From contig MHBH01000061.1 of assembly GCA_001804805.1 (NCBI GenBank), positions 1-64,000 of the forward strand: 64,000 bases of DNA. Direction: 5' to 3'. The notes beneath the pieces were generated by a model that was not told the origin of the DNA, made no database searches, and worked only from the letters and a program-made list of their open reading frames with translations. Below, one piece after another: positions 6,854 through 17,199 of this stretch. The position numbers and the translations under genes are program-made. Positions within the stretch are counted from its first letter, which is position 1. Each line of letters starts with the position of its first letter. This DNA comes from Lentisphaerae bacterium GWF2_49_21 (GTDB taxonomy: Bacteria; Verrucomicrobiota; Lentisphaeria; Victivallales; GWF2-50-93).

Positions 6854-8292
6854 TTCTTAAACAATAAGACTTCTGAGCCTTTTCCTTTCTTTGAAATCTT
6901 TTCTATCGGTATGCCGGTCTCCCTGTGGATGATGTCCAGAATCCTCGACGTGCAGAATCCCCCCTGGCATCTGCCTGTGCATGCCCGTGCCGAGAACTTT
7001 ATTCCGTCAAGGGTGGAGTGTCCGCTCCTGATCGCCGCGATGATCTCCGCCTCGGTTATGTTCTCACAGCGGCACACGAGCTTGGAATAATTTTTATCCT
7101 TAGCGATGAGCTTTTCGATCATCTTATAGTCTCTTTGTTCAACAAGCGGTCTTATTTTCGGAACGGCCTTTCTCACAGCCTGAAAATTATCTTTCTTCTT
7201 CAGTTCCAGTCCTTCTGCAACGAGAATATCCTTGATCATCTCAGCGATTGCCGGGGAGGCTGTGAGTCCAGGCGACTGGATTCCGGCGGCGTTTATGAAT
7301 CCTTTCACAGATGTCTTCCCTATTATGAAATCTCCGCCGGTTGCTGCGGGGCGGAGTCCGACAAATGAAGTTATAATGTCAGTAGCCCTGATGGCAGGAA
7401 CCATCTTCTGGGCGTTCTTGAAGACGGCTTCGAGTCCGGACCTAGTCGTGCTGAAATCAGTCTTGTCTTCAATATCTACGGCGGTAGGTCCGACCATGAC
7501 AGGTCCGTCGACAGTTGGAATCACGAGAAGCCCTTTTGATTTTTCAGAGGGAACTGGGAATATCACTCTCCTGACAAGGCCGCCCACTCTTCTGTCGAGC
7601 AGGTACTCCTCTCCTTTCCTCGGGATAATCCTGAAACCGTCAACACCTGCGAGTTTCGCAATTTCGTCAGAAAAAAGTCCTGCGGCGTTAATAACAAATT
7701 TTCCTGTGAGTGAAACCCCTTTGCTGCTTACACATTCAAGGCATGAATCCCTGCGGGAAATTTTCTCAACTTTGCTGTCAAGGAAAACCTCGACGCCGTT
7801 TGTTTTTGCATTTTCGATCAGGGCGAAGCAGTATTCATAGGGGCCGACAATGCCTGCAGTTGGGGAATGGAGCGAACCGAGGATGTCGGGATTGAGGTTC
7901 GGCTCAAGTTCGAGAGTGCGTTCACGTCCGAGGAGTTCCATGCCTTCAATACCGTTCTGGACGCCACGCTGGTAGTATTTGTGGAGTATCTGGAGTTCGT
8001 CGTCGGAGAATGCGACCATGAGTTCGCCACGGCGTTCGAAAGGGAAGCCAAGTTCAGCGGATAATTCGTCGAACCTGCGGTTGCCTTCGGCCTCGAGCTT
8101 CAGCTTGAGGGTGCCGGGCTGGGAATGGAAGCCGGCATGGATGATTCCTGAGTTTGCCTTGCTAGTGCCGAAGGAGACATCCTCCTCTTTCTCAATGACG
8201 GCGATCCTGAGCTTATAGCGGGAAAGCTCCCTGGCGACAGCAGCGCCTACGACGCCTGCACCGATGATCAAGATGTCAAAATTCTTTTTCAT
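6850..8292 (-). CDS. GlpA-like FAD dehydrogenase with C-terminal BFD-type iron-sulfur domain
   Basis: The 480-residue protein opens with an FAD motif GAGVVGAAVARELS and follows the DAO/COG0579 fold (ANSGIIHAG, SPTAGIVGPYEY), the family of glycerol-3-phosphate dehydrogenase and L-2-hydroxyglutarate oxidase. About residues 400-460 form a Fer2_BFD-like [2Fe-2S] domain with CRCENIT and ACTGRCQGGFC. With the next two genes (FAD/NAD oxidoreductase and DUF1667) it forms the known three-gene anaerobic module, so sn-glycerol-3-phosphate is the likeliest substrate, but a related 2-hydroxy acid cannot be excluded. No glycerol kinase or facilitator is visible. Confidence 0.85.
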   Translation of the reverse strand: MKKNFDILIIGAGVVGAAVARELSRYKLRIAVIEKEEDVSFGTSKANSGIIHAGFHSQPGTLKLKLEAEGNRRFDELSAELGFPFERRGELMVAFSDDELQILHKYYQRGVQNGIEGMELLGRERTLELEPNLNPDILGSLHSPTAGIVGPYEYCFALIENAKTNGVEVFLDSKVEKISRRDSCLECVSSKGVSLTGKFVINAAGLFSDEIAKLAGVDGFRIIPRKGEEYLLDRRVGGLVRRVIFPVPSEKSKGLLVIPTVDGPVMVGPTAVDIEDKTDFSTTRSGLEAVFKNAQKMVPAIRATDIITSFVGLRPAATGGDFIIGKTSVKGFINAAGIQSPGLTASPAIAEMIKDILVAEGLELKKKDNFQAVRKAVPKIRPLVEQRDYKMIEKLIAKDKNYSKLVCRCENITEAEIIAAIRSGHSTLDGIKFSARACTGRCQGGFCTSRILDIIHRETGIPIEKISKKGKGSEVLLFKK

Positions 8293-8365
8293 TGCCTTTT
8301 AAAATACAGTATGTTCCTTGAAAATACAGCTTTAATTTGAATCAGATTGAGTTACTATATTGAGC

Positions 8366-11300
8366 ATGAAAATACAAAATTTCCTGGTTTCCCAAATATT
8401 GATCCTCTGCTTAGCCAATTCGGTCTATTCGCAGGACTATGCGGTAAAGCCGGCATGGTGGGACAGCACCGCCAAGGTATCGGTCGAAAAGGCTGATAAT
8501 CTATTCAATTCATATCATAAAAGTCTTGAAAAGAACAAAGCTGACCGCGCCAAGCTTGAGAACTGGCAGGAGATAGGGCCGTTCGACAGGAGCGGTGACA
8601 AGACATTTGAAACCGTTTATCCTCCGGACAAGGAGCTCAAACTTGACGCATCATATCCCGGCAAGGACGGCAAGCCGGTCTCATGGGTGAAATGGCCGGC
8701 TGGAGAGAAAAGCCCCATTTCAGAAAATATCACCGAGGCGGTATTCTTCTTCTACAATACGATAACGGTCCAGAAGCCCGCCCAGAAATTCCTGTTCATC
8801 TCCCATGACGACGGCGCAGAGGTCAGGCTCAATGGAAAACAGGTACTGCTGAGCAAGACCTACATTGATCCGAGCAATCCCGACATAGTTCCTCTTGATC
8901 TTAAGGCCGGCAAGAATGAGATTCTTGTCAAGCTAGAACAAGGCGGAGGTCCGTGGGCACTGGCCACCAGCGTCGGCGATGTAAGTCCCATATATGTCGA
9001 GATAAGAGTCATCACCGAGCTTCTCAAGATTTTCCCTTCCGACATCGTCGAGGTCACGGAGATGCTGGCTGGAAAGCTTGTAAGCGACTACACCCAGATC
9101 CAGGATTTCCAGAACATGCTTTTCTGGGCGGAGTTCCTATTCAAGAAAAAGACGCAGATTTCCGCATTCAGGAAAATACTCGAGGACAGCTACAACATCT
9201 GCCTTAAGAATGACAAGATGCAGGTCAGCGGCAAGGATTTCTTCAAAAAAATCTACGACAACAGGAGCTACGACAGCCAGATCAGGGGCGTGTCCGTCAG
9301 GTTCATGCTGGATTTGATGCTGAAAAGAGAGGAGTTTGACGACCTTGTCAAATTCACAGACATCAATTACGCGGAGCTCAGGGATATCATCGGCAATGAT
9401 CTGTTCTTCTACAAACTGAAGGCCTACATAGCCAAAAGCGATTATGACAACTCGAAGAACACCATAAGGGACATGGAGGGAATTCCCGAGCTCAAGGACA
9501 AGCCGGAACTGCAGGATCTGAAACGCAGGGCCGAGACTCTCAAGACTACCGCAGTGATGGTCAAGAGCGACTGGGAGCTTAATTCGAACATAGAAAATGC
9601 GAACAAGCTGAGCGGTGAGAAGAACATACTGAAACTGAACCGCCTAATCCAGAACATCCTGCTCTCGAAGAACGCCTCATTGCTCGAAACCGACGACAAG
9701 AACCTCCTCACCGGTGCAGTACTGAAATACAAGGAGGGCTTCAAGGTCTTTGAAAAGGACTACTCTAAGCCCCTGGAAAAGTATTTTGAAATCCTTGGGA
9801 CAAAAAAGGGTTCGCTATCCGAAATCCAGGCGCGCAAGCGCAAGATCCTCCTGAGTTTTGCCCCGCAGGGGGTGAAAAAAGATGCCGACCCCCTGCTCTC
9901 CAGTATTTCAGAGACGGTTCTTGCCGATGCCGACAAATATGCATTCAAGCCTATTGCCGCCATGAATCCCGGCTACATAGAGATGCTCAAGAACGACAAT
10001 GTGTTCACCGGCAAGGCGAGTTATGCGCTGAACTCCTCCAGTTCGGTCAGCAAGGATATTGTGCTCATCCAGAACAGCAGGCAGATAGTCTGCTTGAAAG
10101 GCGACAAGGTCCTCTGGAGCAGGCAGCTCGACAACTGCGTGATAGAGACCGACAAGAACAAGATCCCCGAGAACACTCCGATATTCACTGGTTCGTTTTC
10201 CCCGAAGACAAACGGATCATTGGTCTTCACGAGGCTCATATCCGACGGCAGGTTCGGCGTCTTCGCGTTTGACTGCGCCGACGGCCATACTGTATGGGAC
10301 ATGAAGGGGAACGACTACGCGATCTGTTCGGATCCGGTCATATACCAGGATCAAATCATAGTCAATGCAAAAAAATCAGATGTCATAACACAGTATTTCC
10401 TCCTGGTCCTAAACGCAGCCACCGGAAAGATTGAGGACGAGATCTACCTGTTCTCCGGCGAGGAGGTCACTCCTCTTGGCGGACTGTATGACATATATGC
10501 CGTCCGTCTGGACGTCTTCATGCCTGAACCTGTCATAAGGAACGGGCGGGCATACATCTCCACAAATTCAGGAATAGTCTTCTGCGTCGACATGGAAGGC
10601 GATTTCATCGTGTGGGCGAGAAAATATTCAAGAGTTCCCTTCATAGCGCAGAACATGGATCTTTCATACGCCCTTGGCAGGAAGAAGAACTTCCTCCCTG
10701 CGGTCGGGAACCAGAACGTATTGTTCTCCCCGGTTGATGCGCCCGGGATGATACTCCTGAACAAGGAATCAGGAAGCGTAGTCGCTGAAAGCTCCAGTGT
10801 AAAGCCCCTTGACATCCGTCAGGCCGGCCCCGACTCGTTCCTCGTGATCGACAAGAATTCCACCGCTGGCTTGTATTCGCTCAAAGGACTCGAACCGATA
10901 AAGGCCCTTGCCGGCACCAATTACAGTTTTGTCGATAAGCTGAAAGATGGGTTCATCCTGTCCGATGGCAAGGGGCTTGAGATCTGGACTGATGCCGGAG
11001 TTCTCTCGAAGAAGATCAAGCTCCCTGCATCCTTCCTGCCGATATCCGCATCCAAGAACGGGATTTTCGGGTATGAGCCGGACAAGATAAGGCCGATCAT
11101 AGGCCTCCTCACGACAAAGGCGGGAAACTACCCCGAACCCTCGTGCGTAGAAAAAAATGTGCAGAAGCTGAACAATCCGCAGATCATCGAGATCAATAAG
11201 GCTTTCTTCATCAAGGCCGACAACTACATTGTCCTGCTGGACAGCAAGCTCTTCACAGAATGGGCCGTCCCACTGAGATCGAAGAACACATCCGTACTGA

Positions 11301-12922
11301 GCTCGGACAAGATCGTCTATCTGGTTTCAAAGAATACGCTTGTCGCCATCGACAGGAAGACCGGGGCCATAATAAACCGCTTCCCGAAGGAAGGCGAAAC
11401 CTACAAAAACTATTCCGGTTCTGCGATTTTCGCGGGGAAGCTGTATGTAGGCGAGGCGACTCCCCAGACGAACAAGACACAGGTTCTCATCGTCGACGGC
11501 GCAAAGAACGAATACAAAGGCATGCTTAATCTCATCCCCCAGATGCTGTCCATCTACAACAATGGCGACTTCCTCCTGATCGGATGGAACAACGTCATGG
11601 ACATCTATAAGTTCAACAAGGACACGGCAGTCTTTGACAAGACCGACAAGACGATCAAGGTAAGCAAGAACATGTGGGAATACAGGAGGATCAATGTCGA
11701 TGAGAAGCCGACATTGTTTGTCAATCCCCAGGACTGCTTCACATTCGATCCGCTCACATCCACAGTTAATAAATTCCCCATAAAGAACTGGCCTCATGTC
11801 AAGTGGGACTGGGGCATGCATGACAGCAACTTCACTGTCATCGACAAGATCGCGGCATGCTCCTTCCAGCAGCATGTATGGTCTCTTCTCGACATGAATG
11901 ACAGGACCGACCTCAGCAACAATGTGAACTTCTGCACTTCTCCTGTCGGGGATTCCGGCAATCTTCTCGGCCTTGTCGTAAACGATCTGTCCAAGCCGCC
12001 ATGGGAATTCAAATATTCCGCCGCATGCTTCGACATAAAATCCAAAAGCATCCTATACAAGCAGGAGATCAATCCATACGCAAACCTGAACAACATGAAT
12101 CCCTGGAACGACCTGAACTTCATGGCCGGTGACAAGTCATTCCATTTCTTCCATCCGACCGCCAACAGAGAGTTTTCGGAGGAGAACAATCTCGTCATAC
12201 AGGATTATAAGAATAAAAAGGCCGAACTCAGGACCTTCCCCGGATATTCCTCCTGTCCGGACGCCATTTCATCGAATGGCAACGTGCTCCTGCTGATAAA
12301 CTCCAGTCCGAAGGTATTCTCGGTTGAAAATGTACTCAAGCTGACCGACAAGGTCGCCTCTATCTACGAAGTTCCATCTGAGACAAAGATCAAATATGAG
12401 ATCGATGGATATCCGGACGAATGGGACATGTCAAAGTTCCATATAGCCGGGAAGAACAAGTTCTCCGCCTCCTTGGACAAGAACAATCTTATATTTGCGG
12501 GGCAGATCAACGACGAGAGTCTGATAAGGAAAGCCGGCGTGGATGGTTTTGAGAAATGCCTGAGCTTCACCTTGATGCCCGGAAGTGCCGCATGTTTCAG
12601 GACCGACAACCTCAAGTCCGCCGGTTTCACATGGGACTTCTCCGAGAAAAGCCCGGATATGAAATTCGAATATTCGGTCAGCGCCTCCGGGGATTCCTGC
12701 TTCTTCGAGATGTCAGTTGCCCTGAAAAGCATATTCCATGTCGATCCCAACTGGATAATCAATGCGATGAAGGACTCCAAGAACAGGCACATCCGCGGCG
12801 ACCTGGCATTTTCATTTGTAGTTACGGACGAAAAGAAGACCAGACAGAGCATCTACACCAAGGATGAACCCATCCCTCTCTATTATCCAAGGCTGAAGTT
12901 CATGTTCGACGCAAAGAAATAA
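8366..12922 (+). CDS. giant secreted PQQ-propeller protein with CBM9-like C-terminus
   Basis: About 1518 residues with a signal peptide (MKIQNFLVSQILILCLANSVYSQ). Residues 65-210 form a galactose-binding-like module beginning WQEIGPF and containing SHDDGAEVRLNGK, common in PVC secreted proteins. A helical stretch (about 215-540) follows, then a long region of strand repeats typical of a PQQ-like beta-propeller (about 550-1300; VVCVDMEGDFIVWARKY-type units). The C-terminus (from YEIDGYPDEW, about 1365) resembles CBM9 carbohydrate-binding domains. I infer an envelope or extracellular binding protein; no enzyme motif seen. The start is the ATG before KIQNF, as the first in-frame codon upstream is a TTG. 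It stands alone and is divergent from the glycerol module. Confidence 0.8.
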   Translation: MKIQNFLVSQILILCLANSVYSQDYAVKPAWWDSTAKVSVEKADNLFNSYHKSLEKNKADRAKLENWQEIGPFDRSGDKTFETVYPPDKELKLDASYPGKDGKPVSWVKWPAGEKSPISENITEAVFFFYNTITVQKPAQKFLFISHDDGAEVRLNGKQVLLSKTYIDPSNPDIVPLDLKAGKNEILVKLEQGGGPWALATSVGDVSPIYVEIRVITELLKIFPSDIVEVTEMLAGKLVSDYTQIQDFQNMLFWAEFLFKKKTQISAFRKILEDSYNICLKNDKMQVSGKDFFKKIYDNRSYDSQIRGVSVRFMLDLMLKREEFDDLVKFTDINYAELRDIIGNDLFFYKLKAYIAKSDYDNSKNTIRDMEGIPELKDKPELQDLKRRAETLKTTAVMVKSDWELNSNIENANKLSGEKNILKLNRLIQNILLSKNASLLETDDKNLLTGAVLKYKEGFKVFEKDYSKPLEKYFEILGTKKGSLSEIQARKRKILLSFAPQGVKKDADPLLSSISETVLADADKYAFKPIAAMNPGYIEMLKNDNVFTGKASYALNSSSSVSKDIVLIQNSRQIVCLKGDKVLWSRQLDNCVIETDKNKIPENTPIFTGSFSPKTNGSLVFTRLISDGRFGVFAFDCADGHTVWDMKGNDYAICSDPVIYQDQIIVNAKKSDVITQYFLLVLNAATGKIEDEIYLFSGEEVTPLGGLYDIYAVRLDVFMPEPVIRNGRAYISTNSGIVFCVDMEGDFIVWARKYSRVPFIAQNMDLSYALGRKKNFLPAVGNQNVLFSPVDAPGMILLNKESGSVVAESSSVKPLDIRQAGPDSFLVIDKNSTAGLYSLKGLEPIKALAGTNYSFVDKLKDGFILSDGKGLEIWTDAGVLSKKIKLPASFLPISASKNGIFGYEPDKIRPIIGLLTTKAGNYPEPSCVEKNVQKLNNPQIIEINKAFFIKADNYIVLLDSKLFTEWAVPLRSKNTSVLSSDKIVYLVSKNTLVAIDRKTGAIINRFPKEGETYKNYSGSAIFAGKLYVGEATPQTNKTQVLIVDGAKNEYKGMLNLIPQMLSIYNNGDFLLIGWNNVMDIYKFNKDTAVFDKTDKTIKVSKNMWEYRRINVDEKPTLFVNPQDCFTFDPLTSTVNKFPIKNWPHVKWDWGMHDSNFTVIDKIAACSFQQHVWSLLDMNDRTDLSNNVNFCTSPVGDSGNLLGLVVNDLSKPPWEFKYSAACFDIKSKSILYKQEINPYANLNNMNPWNDLNFMAGDKSFHFFHPTANREFSEENNLVIQDYKNKKAELRTFPGYSSCPDAISSNGNVLLLINSSPKVFSVENVLKLTDKVASIYEVPSETKIKYEIDGYPDEWDMSKFHIAGKNKFSASLDKNNLIFAGQINDESLIRKAGVDGFEKCLSFTLMPGSAACFRTDNLKSAGFTWDFSEKSPDMKFEYSVSASGDSCFFEMSVALKSIFHVDPNWIINAMKDSKNRHIRGDLAFSFVVTDEKKTRQSIYTKDEPIPLYYPRLKFMFDAKK

Positions 12923-12952
12923 TGGTACTGCTACGGAGACGGCTTGTGATTC

Positions 12953-13594
12953 TTATTTCAATGAAAAAGATTCCTGAAACACCTTTTTCATCTCTAAATA
13001 TTCCTTCGTGTCCTTGAGATCGTCGTCCAGACAGTCCTGAAGTATAAGTAACGTAACTCCGGTTACGTTTCTGATTTCATAAATTTCCTGCGTCATTGTC
13101 TGCATGGTGCTTTCCGTAAGCTTAAACTTCACCCATACTCTTGTCCCTTCGACTTCCTTTCCGTCCAATTTTATCTTTGCTGAAGACGTCGTGCAGTTTC
13201 TTTTCCCATAACTGGATATCAGTTTCTCAATAAAGTCTTTCACCTCAATCTTAACCATGTATTTCTCTACCATGATGCTGGCGTTGTCACCGGAAATGGT
13301 CCAAATCTTTATCTTAGGCTGGGCGAGATTGGCCTCAAAGATGAAGGCTCGCGGATATTTGAAACTTACTCCTCCATATTCAAAGAGCCTATAAGGTTCA
13401 GCCCATAGGACAATCTTCGGGTTTTTAACTTCAATCTGCGGCTGTATTGGCTTGTCCTGCTCAATCGGGTATTTTTTTCCATCGATTTCAAGATTGTATT
13501 TTACTGGCGGTTCAACCGACTCGTCCAATTCCCCCGAAAACAGGACTATGGACAGAAATCCCACCATGATCGAGATACCGTATTTTATTCTCAT
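12953..13594 (-). CDS. exported protein, unknown
   Basis: A 213-residue product with a signal peptide (about residues 1-20, MRIKYGISIMVGFLSIVLFSG). The mature part is mostly beta-strand pattern and contains a pair of cysteines far apart (RNCTTSS and LQDCLDD). No family recognised. The ATG has a GGGGGA ribosome site 4 bases upstream. It converges on the giant propeller gene, whose stop is about 30 bases away. Confidence 0.65.
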   Translation of the reverse strand: MRIKYGISIMVGFLSIVLFSGELDESVEPPVKYNLEIDGKKYPIEQDKPIQPQIEVKNPKIVLWAEPYRLFEYGGVSFKYPRAFIFEANLAQPKIKIWTISGDNASIMVEKYMVKIEVKDFIEKLISSYGKRNCTTSSAKIKLDGKEVEGTRVWVKFKLTESTMQTMTQEIYEIRNVTGVTLLILQDCLDDDLKDTKEYLEMKKVFQESFSLK

Positions 13595-13819
13595 GTCATC
13601 CCCCTAAACTTTTTGATTTAGATAGTTGCTCTGGTAAAATATCCGGAAGCCCCTGGAGAATCAAGACAGGAACAAGTTATTCTGTCATCTACTGGTCATG
13701 GAGGATACAAATTAAGTAAAAATCCTGCAGTTTTACATAGAACTTTCAAGGTTAGGAACTAACTTATGCAGTTTCAAGGGAAATCAGCAGTCTTGCCAAA
13801 TATAAAAGGACCTGAAAAC

Positions 13820-16800
13820 ATGAACCAGAAAGTCAAGAATCTATACGTCACCAGGATCGAGAATTTCTTCAACAGGCTCAATGAAAAAGTCCTTGGGGAC
13901 TCAGTTCTGTTCAATGCTGAATTCTGCCATAGCACCGAACCGGTACCCTTTTCAAAACGCCTCAACGGCAGATACAGGAAGATAAAGGAAGGCGCCAACT
14001 GGGGCGGAATATGGGACAGCGCCTGGTTCCATCTGACGGCGGATGTTCCGAAATCGTGGAAAGGCAAAGAAGTCGTCGCGCAGATCGACTTGAATGGCGA
14101 AGCACTTATTTTCACAAAAGATGGAACTCCTGTCCAAAGCCTTACAAAAGGTTCTGTGTTCCAGGGAGACTACTGCAAGGACATCCATTATCTTTTCAAG
14201 AGCTGCAAGGGCGGCGAGAAGGTCGATCTCTGGGTGGAAGGCGCGGCCAACGGCCTCTTCGGCGTTGAACGTCCCGACGATCCGAACCTGAAGGATCCCT
14301 ACCGCCACGGCAAATATTCCGGAATTGTGAACAAGATCCGTCTCCGCGTTTTTGACAGGGACACCTATGCCTTCAGGCTCGATGTCGAAGTCCTGAAATC
14401 GCTGGCGAAGCATCTCCCGGAAAACAATGTCCGGAGGGCGAGGATCATCCGAACATTGAACGAAGCGATCGACGCGTTCGTGGACAATCCTGCGAATTCC
14501 GCAAAATGCAGGAGAATCCTGAAGAAGGAGCTCGACAAGAAGGCAACATCTTCGGATCTTTCAACGGTCGCCGTCGGACACGCCCACATCGACACCGGCT
14601 GGCTCTGGCCTGTCCGTGAAGGCGTCCGCAAGTGCGGAAGGACTTTTGCAAGCCAGGTGACGCTCCTGAAAAAATATCCGTCATACGTCTTCGGAGCTTC
14701 GCAGGCCCAGCATTACGCGTTCACGAAGGAATATTATCCGAAGCTCTACGCGCAGATAAAGGACCTTGTCAAGAAAGGCCGCTGGGAATGCCAGGGCGGA
14801 ATGTGGGTCGAGGCCGACTGCAACATCATCAGCGGCGAATCAATGGTCCGACAGATCCTGCACGGAAAAAATCTTTTCATGGACGAGTTCGGGATCGATG
14901 TCAGGAACTGCTGGATCCCCGATGTCTTCGGATATTCCGCCGCAATGCCACAGATATTGAAGAAGTCCGGGGTAGACTTCTTCCTGACACAGAAGCTGTC
15001 CTGGTGCCAGTTCAATGAGTTTCCGCACCATACTTTCATCTGGCGCGGCGTCGATGGCTCCGAAGTACTCACACATTTTCCGCCCGAGGACACATATAAT
15101 GCTGGCCTCCATGCCGGTGGACTCGCACACGGCAGGGATAAGTTCAAGGAAAATGCATATCTCGACGAGTTCATGACACTGTTCGGGATCGGTGACGGCG
15201 GCGGCGGACCGAAGGAGGAATATATTGAACGCGGACTCAGGAATGCGGATCTTGAAGGCGTTCCAAGGGTGAAGTTCGGAACCGCGGAGGAATTCTTCGA
15301 CAGGCTTGCGAAACACGCGGACAGACTGCCGACATGGGTCGGTGAACTTTATTTCGAGCTGCACCGCGGAACACTCACGACACAGGCCCTGACCAAGAAA
15401 GGCAACCGCTTCCTCGAACAGAAGCTCAGGAACACGGAGTTCATCTGTTCCTGCATGCCTCTGAGCAAATATCCGTCCAAGGATCTGGATTTCATGTGGA
15501 AAAAACTTCTCCTGAACCAGTTCCACGACATACTGCCCGGATCAAGCATCCGAAAAGTCTATGAGACGACCCAGAAGGAGCATGCGGAATGCCTTGAAAA
15601 ATGCGATGGGATCATCCAGGACGCCGGGAAAGTCCTGTTCGATAAGAACGAAGATTATGTTGCGATGTCCAACTGCCTTTCCTGCAATTACAGGGGCGTT
15701 GTCGAACTCCCGAAAGGTCTCGACTGCGGACTGCTCGATGAAGACGGAAACGAAGTTCTCGTACAGAAGGAAGGGAAGAAGACTGTCGCCCTTGTCGACA
15801 TCCCCGCACAGGGCTTCAAGGTGTTTGAAAAATCCGGAAGTGCACCTGAAGGCGAAACCGCTTCAGGTGGTCTCGTATTGGAGAATGAATTGATAAGATA
15901 TGAGTTTGAAAAGGACGGCACGATAAGCAGGATATTCGACAGGGAGTGCGAACGTGAAGTGCTTGAAAAGGGCGCAAAGGGAAATCTCCTGACTCTCTAC
16001 AAGGATCGTCCACACAACTTCGATGCCTGGGACATCGACATCTATTATGAGAAGAGCATCATAGGCACAGCCAAACCTGTGAAAGTTGAAAAGATCCCAG
16101 GGGGCTTTGTCCGTAACGGAATCAGGTTCACCTCGGAGATTGGGGATTCGGAGATAGTCCAGGAAGTTTTCCTGGCATTCGACAGCAGGCGGATCGACTT
16201 CAAGACCGCCGTCGACTGGAAGGAAAGGCACAAGATGCTGCGCGTCTCTTTCCCGGTCGACATCAGGAGCGAGACGGCGAACTATGACATCCAATACTCC
16301 TACATGCACAGGAACACGCACCGCAACACGACCTGGGATCTTGCGAAATTCGAAGTCGTCGGGCATCGCTACGCGGATCTCTCGGAGAATGAATACGGCG
16401 TGGCAATACTCAACAACTGCAAATACGGCCACAAGATCCTTGACAACGTCATTGATTTGAATTTGCTGCGTTCACCGACCAATCCGGATCCCGAGGCCGA
16501 CCTTGGCGTGCATGAATTCACCTATTCGCTACTGCCGCACAAGGGACATCTGACAGATTCAGACGTAATGGCCGAAGCCGCGATGCTGAACATGGGAGTG
16601 ACAGTCTTCAACAACTGTGGAAGGCCGAAATTCCAGGTTCCATGCACGATTGAGAGCGAGGGCATATCCATGGAGGTCCTGAAAAAGGCCGAAAAGGAAA
16701 ATTGCCTTGTCATACGTCTTGTCGAAACCAAGGGACATACTTCAAAAGGCATCCTCAAGGTCAACATTCCGAAGGCGAAACTCGTGGAGACAAATCTCAT

Positions 16801-16894
16801 GGAGTGGACCGACGGAAGGGCTATGAGCTGTGCCAAGCCAGTTGAAATCACGATGCGCCCCTTTGAGATCAGGACGTATAAGATCAAAACTTGA
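13820..16894 (+). CDS. GH38 alpha-mannosidase
   Basis: The 1024-residue cytoplasmic-looking enzyme hydrolyses alpha-linked mannose. Zinc ligands are visible as HAHIDTGW (H254, D258) and, further on, NQFHDILPGS (H569). PDVFGY holds the nucleophile Asp368. Length and the order of an N-terminal beta region, catalytic barrel, helical bundle and long beta-sandwich match GH38 enzymes of bacteria. I start at MNQKVKN because AAAAGGA lies 9 bases before that ATG; the longer frame from 13766 has no ribosome site. There is no signal peptide, so imported oligosaccharides are the probable substrate. No transporter is adjacent. Family A and B repeats follow the stop. Confidence 0.95.
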   Translation: MNQKVKNLYVTRIENFFNRLNEKVLGDSVLFNAEFCHSTEPVPFSKRLNGRYRKIKEGANWGGIWDSAWFHLTADVPKSWKGKEVVAQIDLNGEALIFTKDGTPVQSLTKGSVFQGDYCKDIHYLFKSCKGGEKVDLWVEGAANGLFGVERPDDPNLKDPYRHGKYSGIVNKIRLRVFDRDTYAFRLDVEVLKSLAKHLPENNVRRARIIRTLNEAIDAFVDNPANSAKCRRILKKELDKKATSSDLSTVAVGHAHIDTGWLWPVREGVRKCGRTFASQVTLLKKYPSYVFGASQAQHYAFTKEYYPKLYAQIKDLVKKGRWECQGGMWVEADCNIISGESMVRQILHGKNLFMDEFGIDVRNCWIPDVFGYSAAMPQILKKSGVDFFLTQKLSWCQFNEFPHHTFIWRGVDGSEVLTHFPPEDTYNAGLHAGGLAHGRDKFKENAYLDEFMTLFGIGDGGGGPKEEYIERGLRNADLEGVPRVKFGTAEEFFDRLAKHADRLPTWVGELYFELHRGTLTTQALTKKGNRFLEQKLRNTEFICSCMPLSKYPSKDLDFMWKKLLLNQFHDILPGSSIRKVYETTQKEHAECLEKCDGIIQDAGKVLFDKNEDYVAMSNCLSCNYRGVVELPKGLDCGLLDEDGNEVLVQKEGKKTVALVDIPAQGFKVFEKSGSAPEGETASGGLVLENELIRYEFEKDGTISRIFDRECEREVLEKGAKGNLLTLYKDRPHNFDAWDIDIYYEKSIIGTAKPVKVEKIPGGFVRNGIRFTSEIGDSEIVQEVFLAFDSRRIDFKTAVDWKERHKMLRVSFPVDIRSETANYDIQYSYMHRNTHRNTTWDLAKFEVVGHRYADLSENEYGVAILNNCKYGHKILDNVIDLNLLRSPTNPDPEADLGVHEFTYSLLPHKGHLTDSDVMAEAAMLNMGVTVFNNCGRPKFQVPCTIESEGISMEVLKKAEKENCLVIRLVETKGHTSKGILKVNIPKAKLVETNLMEWTDGRAMSCAKPVEITMRPFEIRTYKIKT

Positions 16895-16909
16895 CAGAGT
16901 CAAGTTTTT

Positions 16910-16943
16910 GGATGATTGGTTGATGGATGTGTGGATGATTGTG
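16910..16943 (+). repeat. family B GGATGATTG tract
   Basis: Degenerate short repeats (GGATGATTGG, TGATGGATG, GGATGATTG) 15 bases after the mannosidase stop. Confidence 0.5.
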
Positions 16944-16985
16944 TAATTGCAGCTCATAGCTTGAATCTTGTTTTCAGATTCCCAA

Positions 16986-17012
16986 GTTGGAGTTCACAGC
17001 TTTAGCGTGTCC
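16986..17012 (+). repeat. family A 3' repeat, copy 1
   Basis: GTTGGAGTTCACAGCTTTAG followed by CGTGTCC, in the sense direction about 90 bases after the mannosidase stop. Confidence 0.8.
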
Positions 17013-17199
17013 TGATTTTTCATCCTGGCTGCTCTTTTGTCGAAATCCAAATTCTTCCTATCAACCTTCTAAATAATTGATCTAATAATGAAAAGTGCAG
17101 ATTAAATGTAAAGTGAATTTACGACAATGACTCCATCTGTACCCCGTTGGACTATATACCACTTGTGCTGTAAAGTACTTTTGAACACAAGGGTGCTTT

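Larger units (their letters stand above)
16895..17199. other. intergenic with family A and B repeats
   Basis: Holds the GGATGATTG-type tract and one GTTGGAGTTCACAG repeat behind the mannosidase stop, then about 190 bases of AT-rich DNA. An inverted pair CTTGTG/CACAAG enclosing AAGTACTT sits just before the Sel1 gene and could be a leader hairpin or operator. Confidence 0.55.

Noticed and set aside
11327-11875. Minus-strand open frame inside the giant propeller gene
   Set aside because: The plus frame is continuous for over 1500 codons with a signal peptide and domain pattern.
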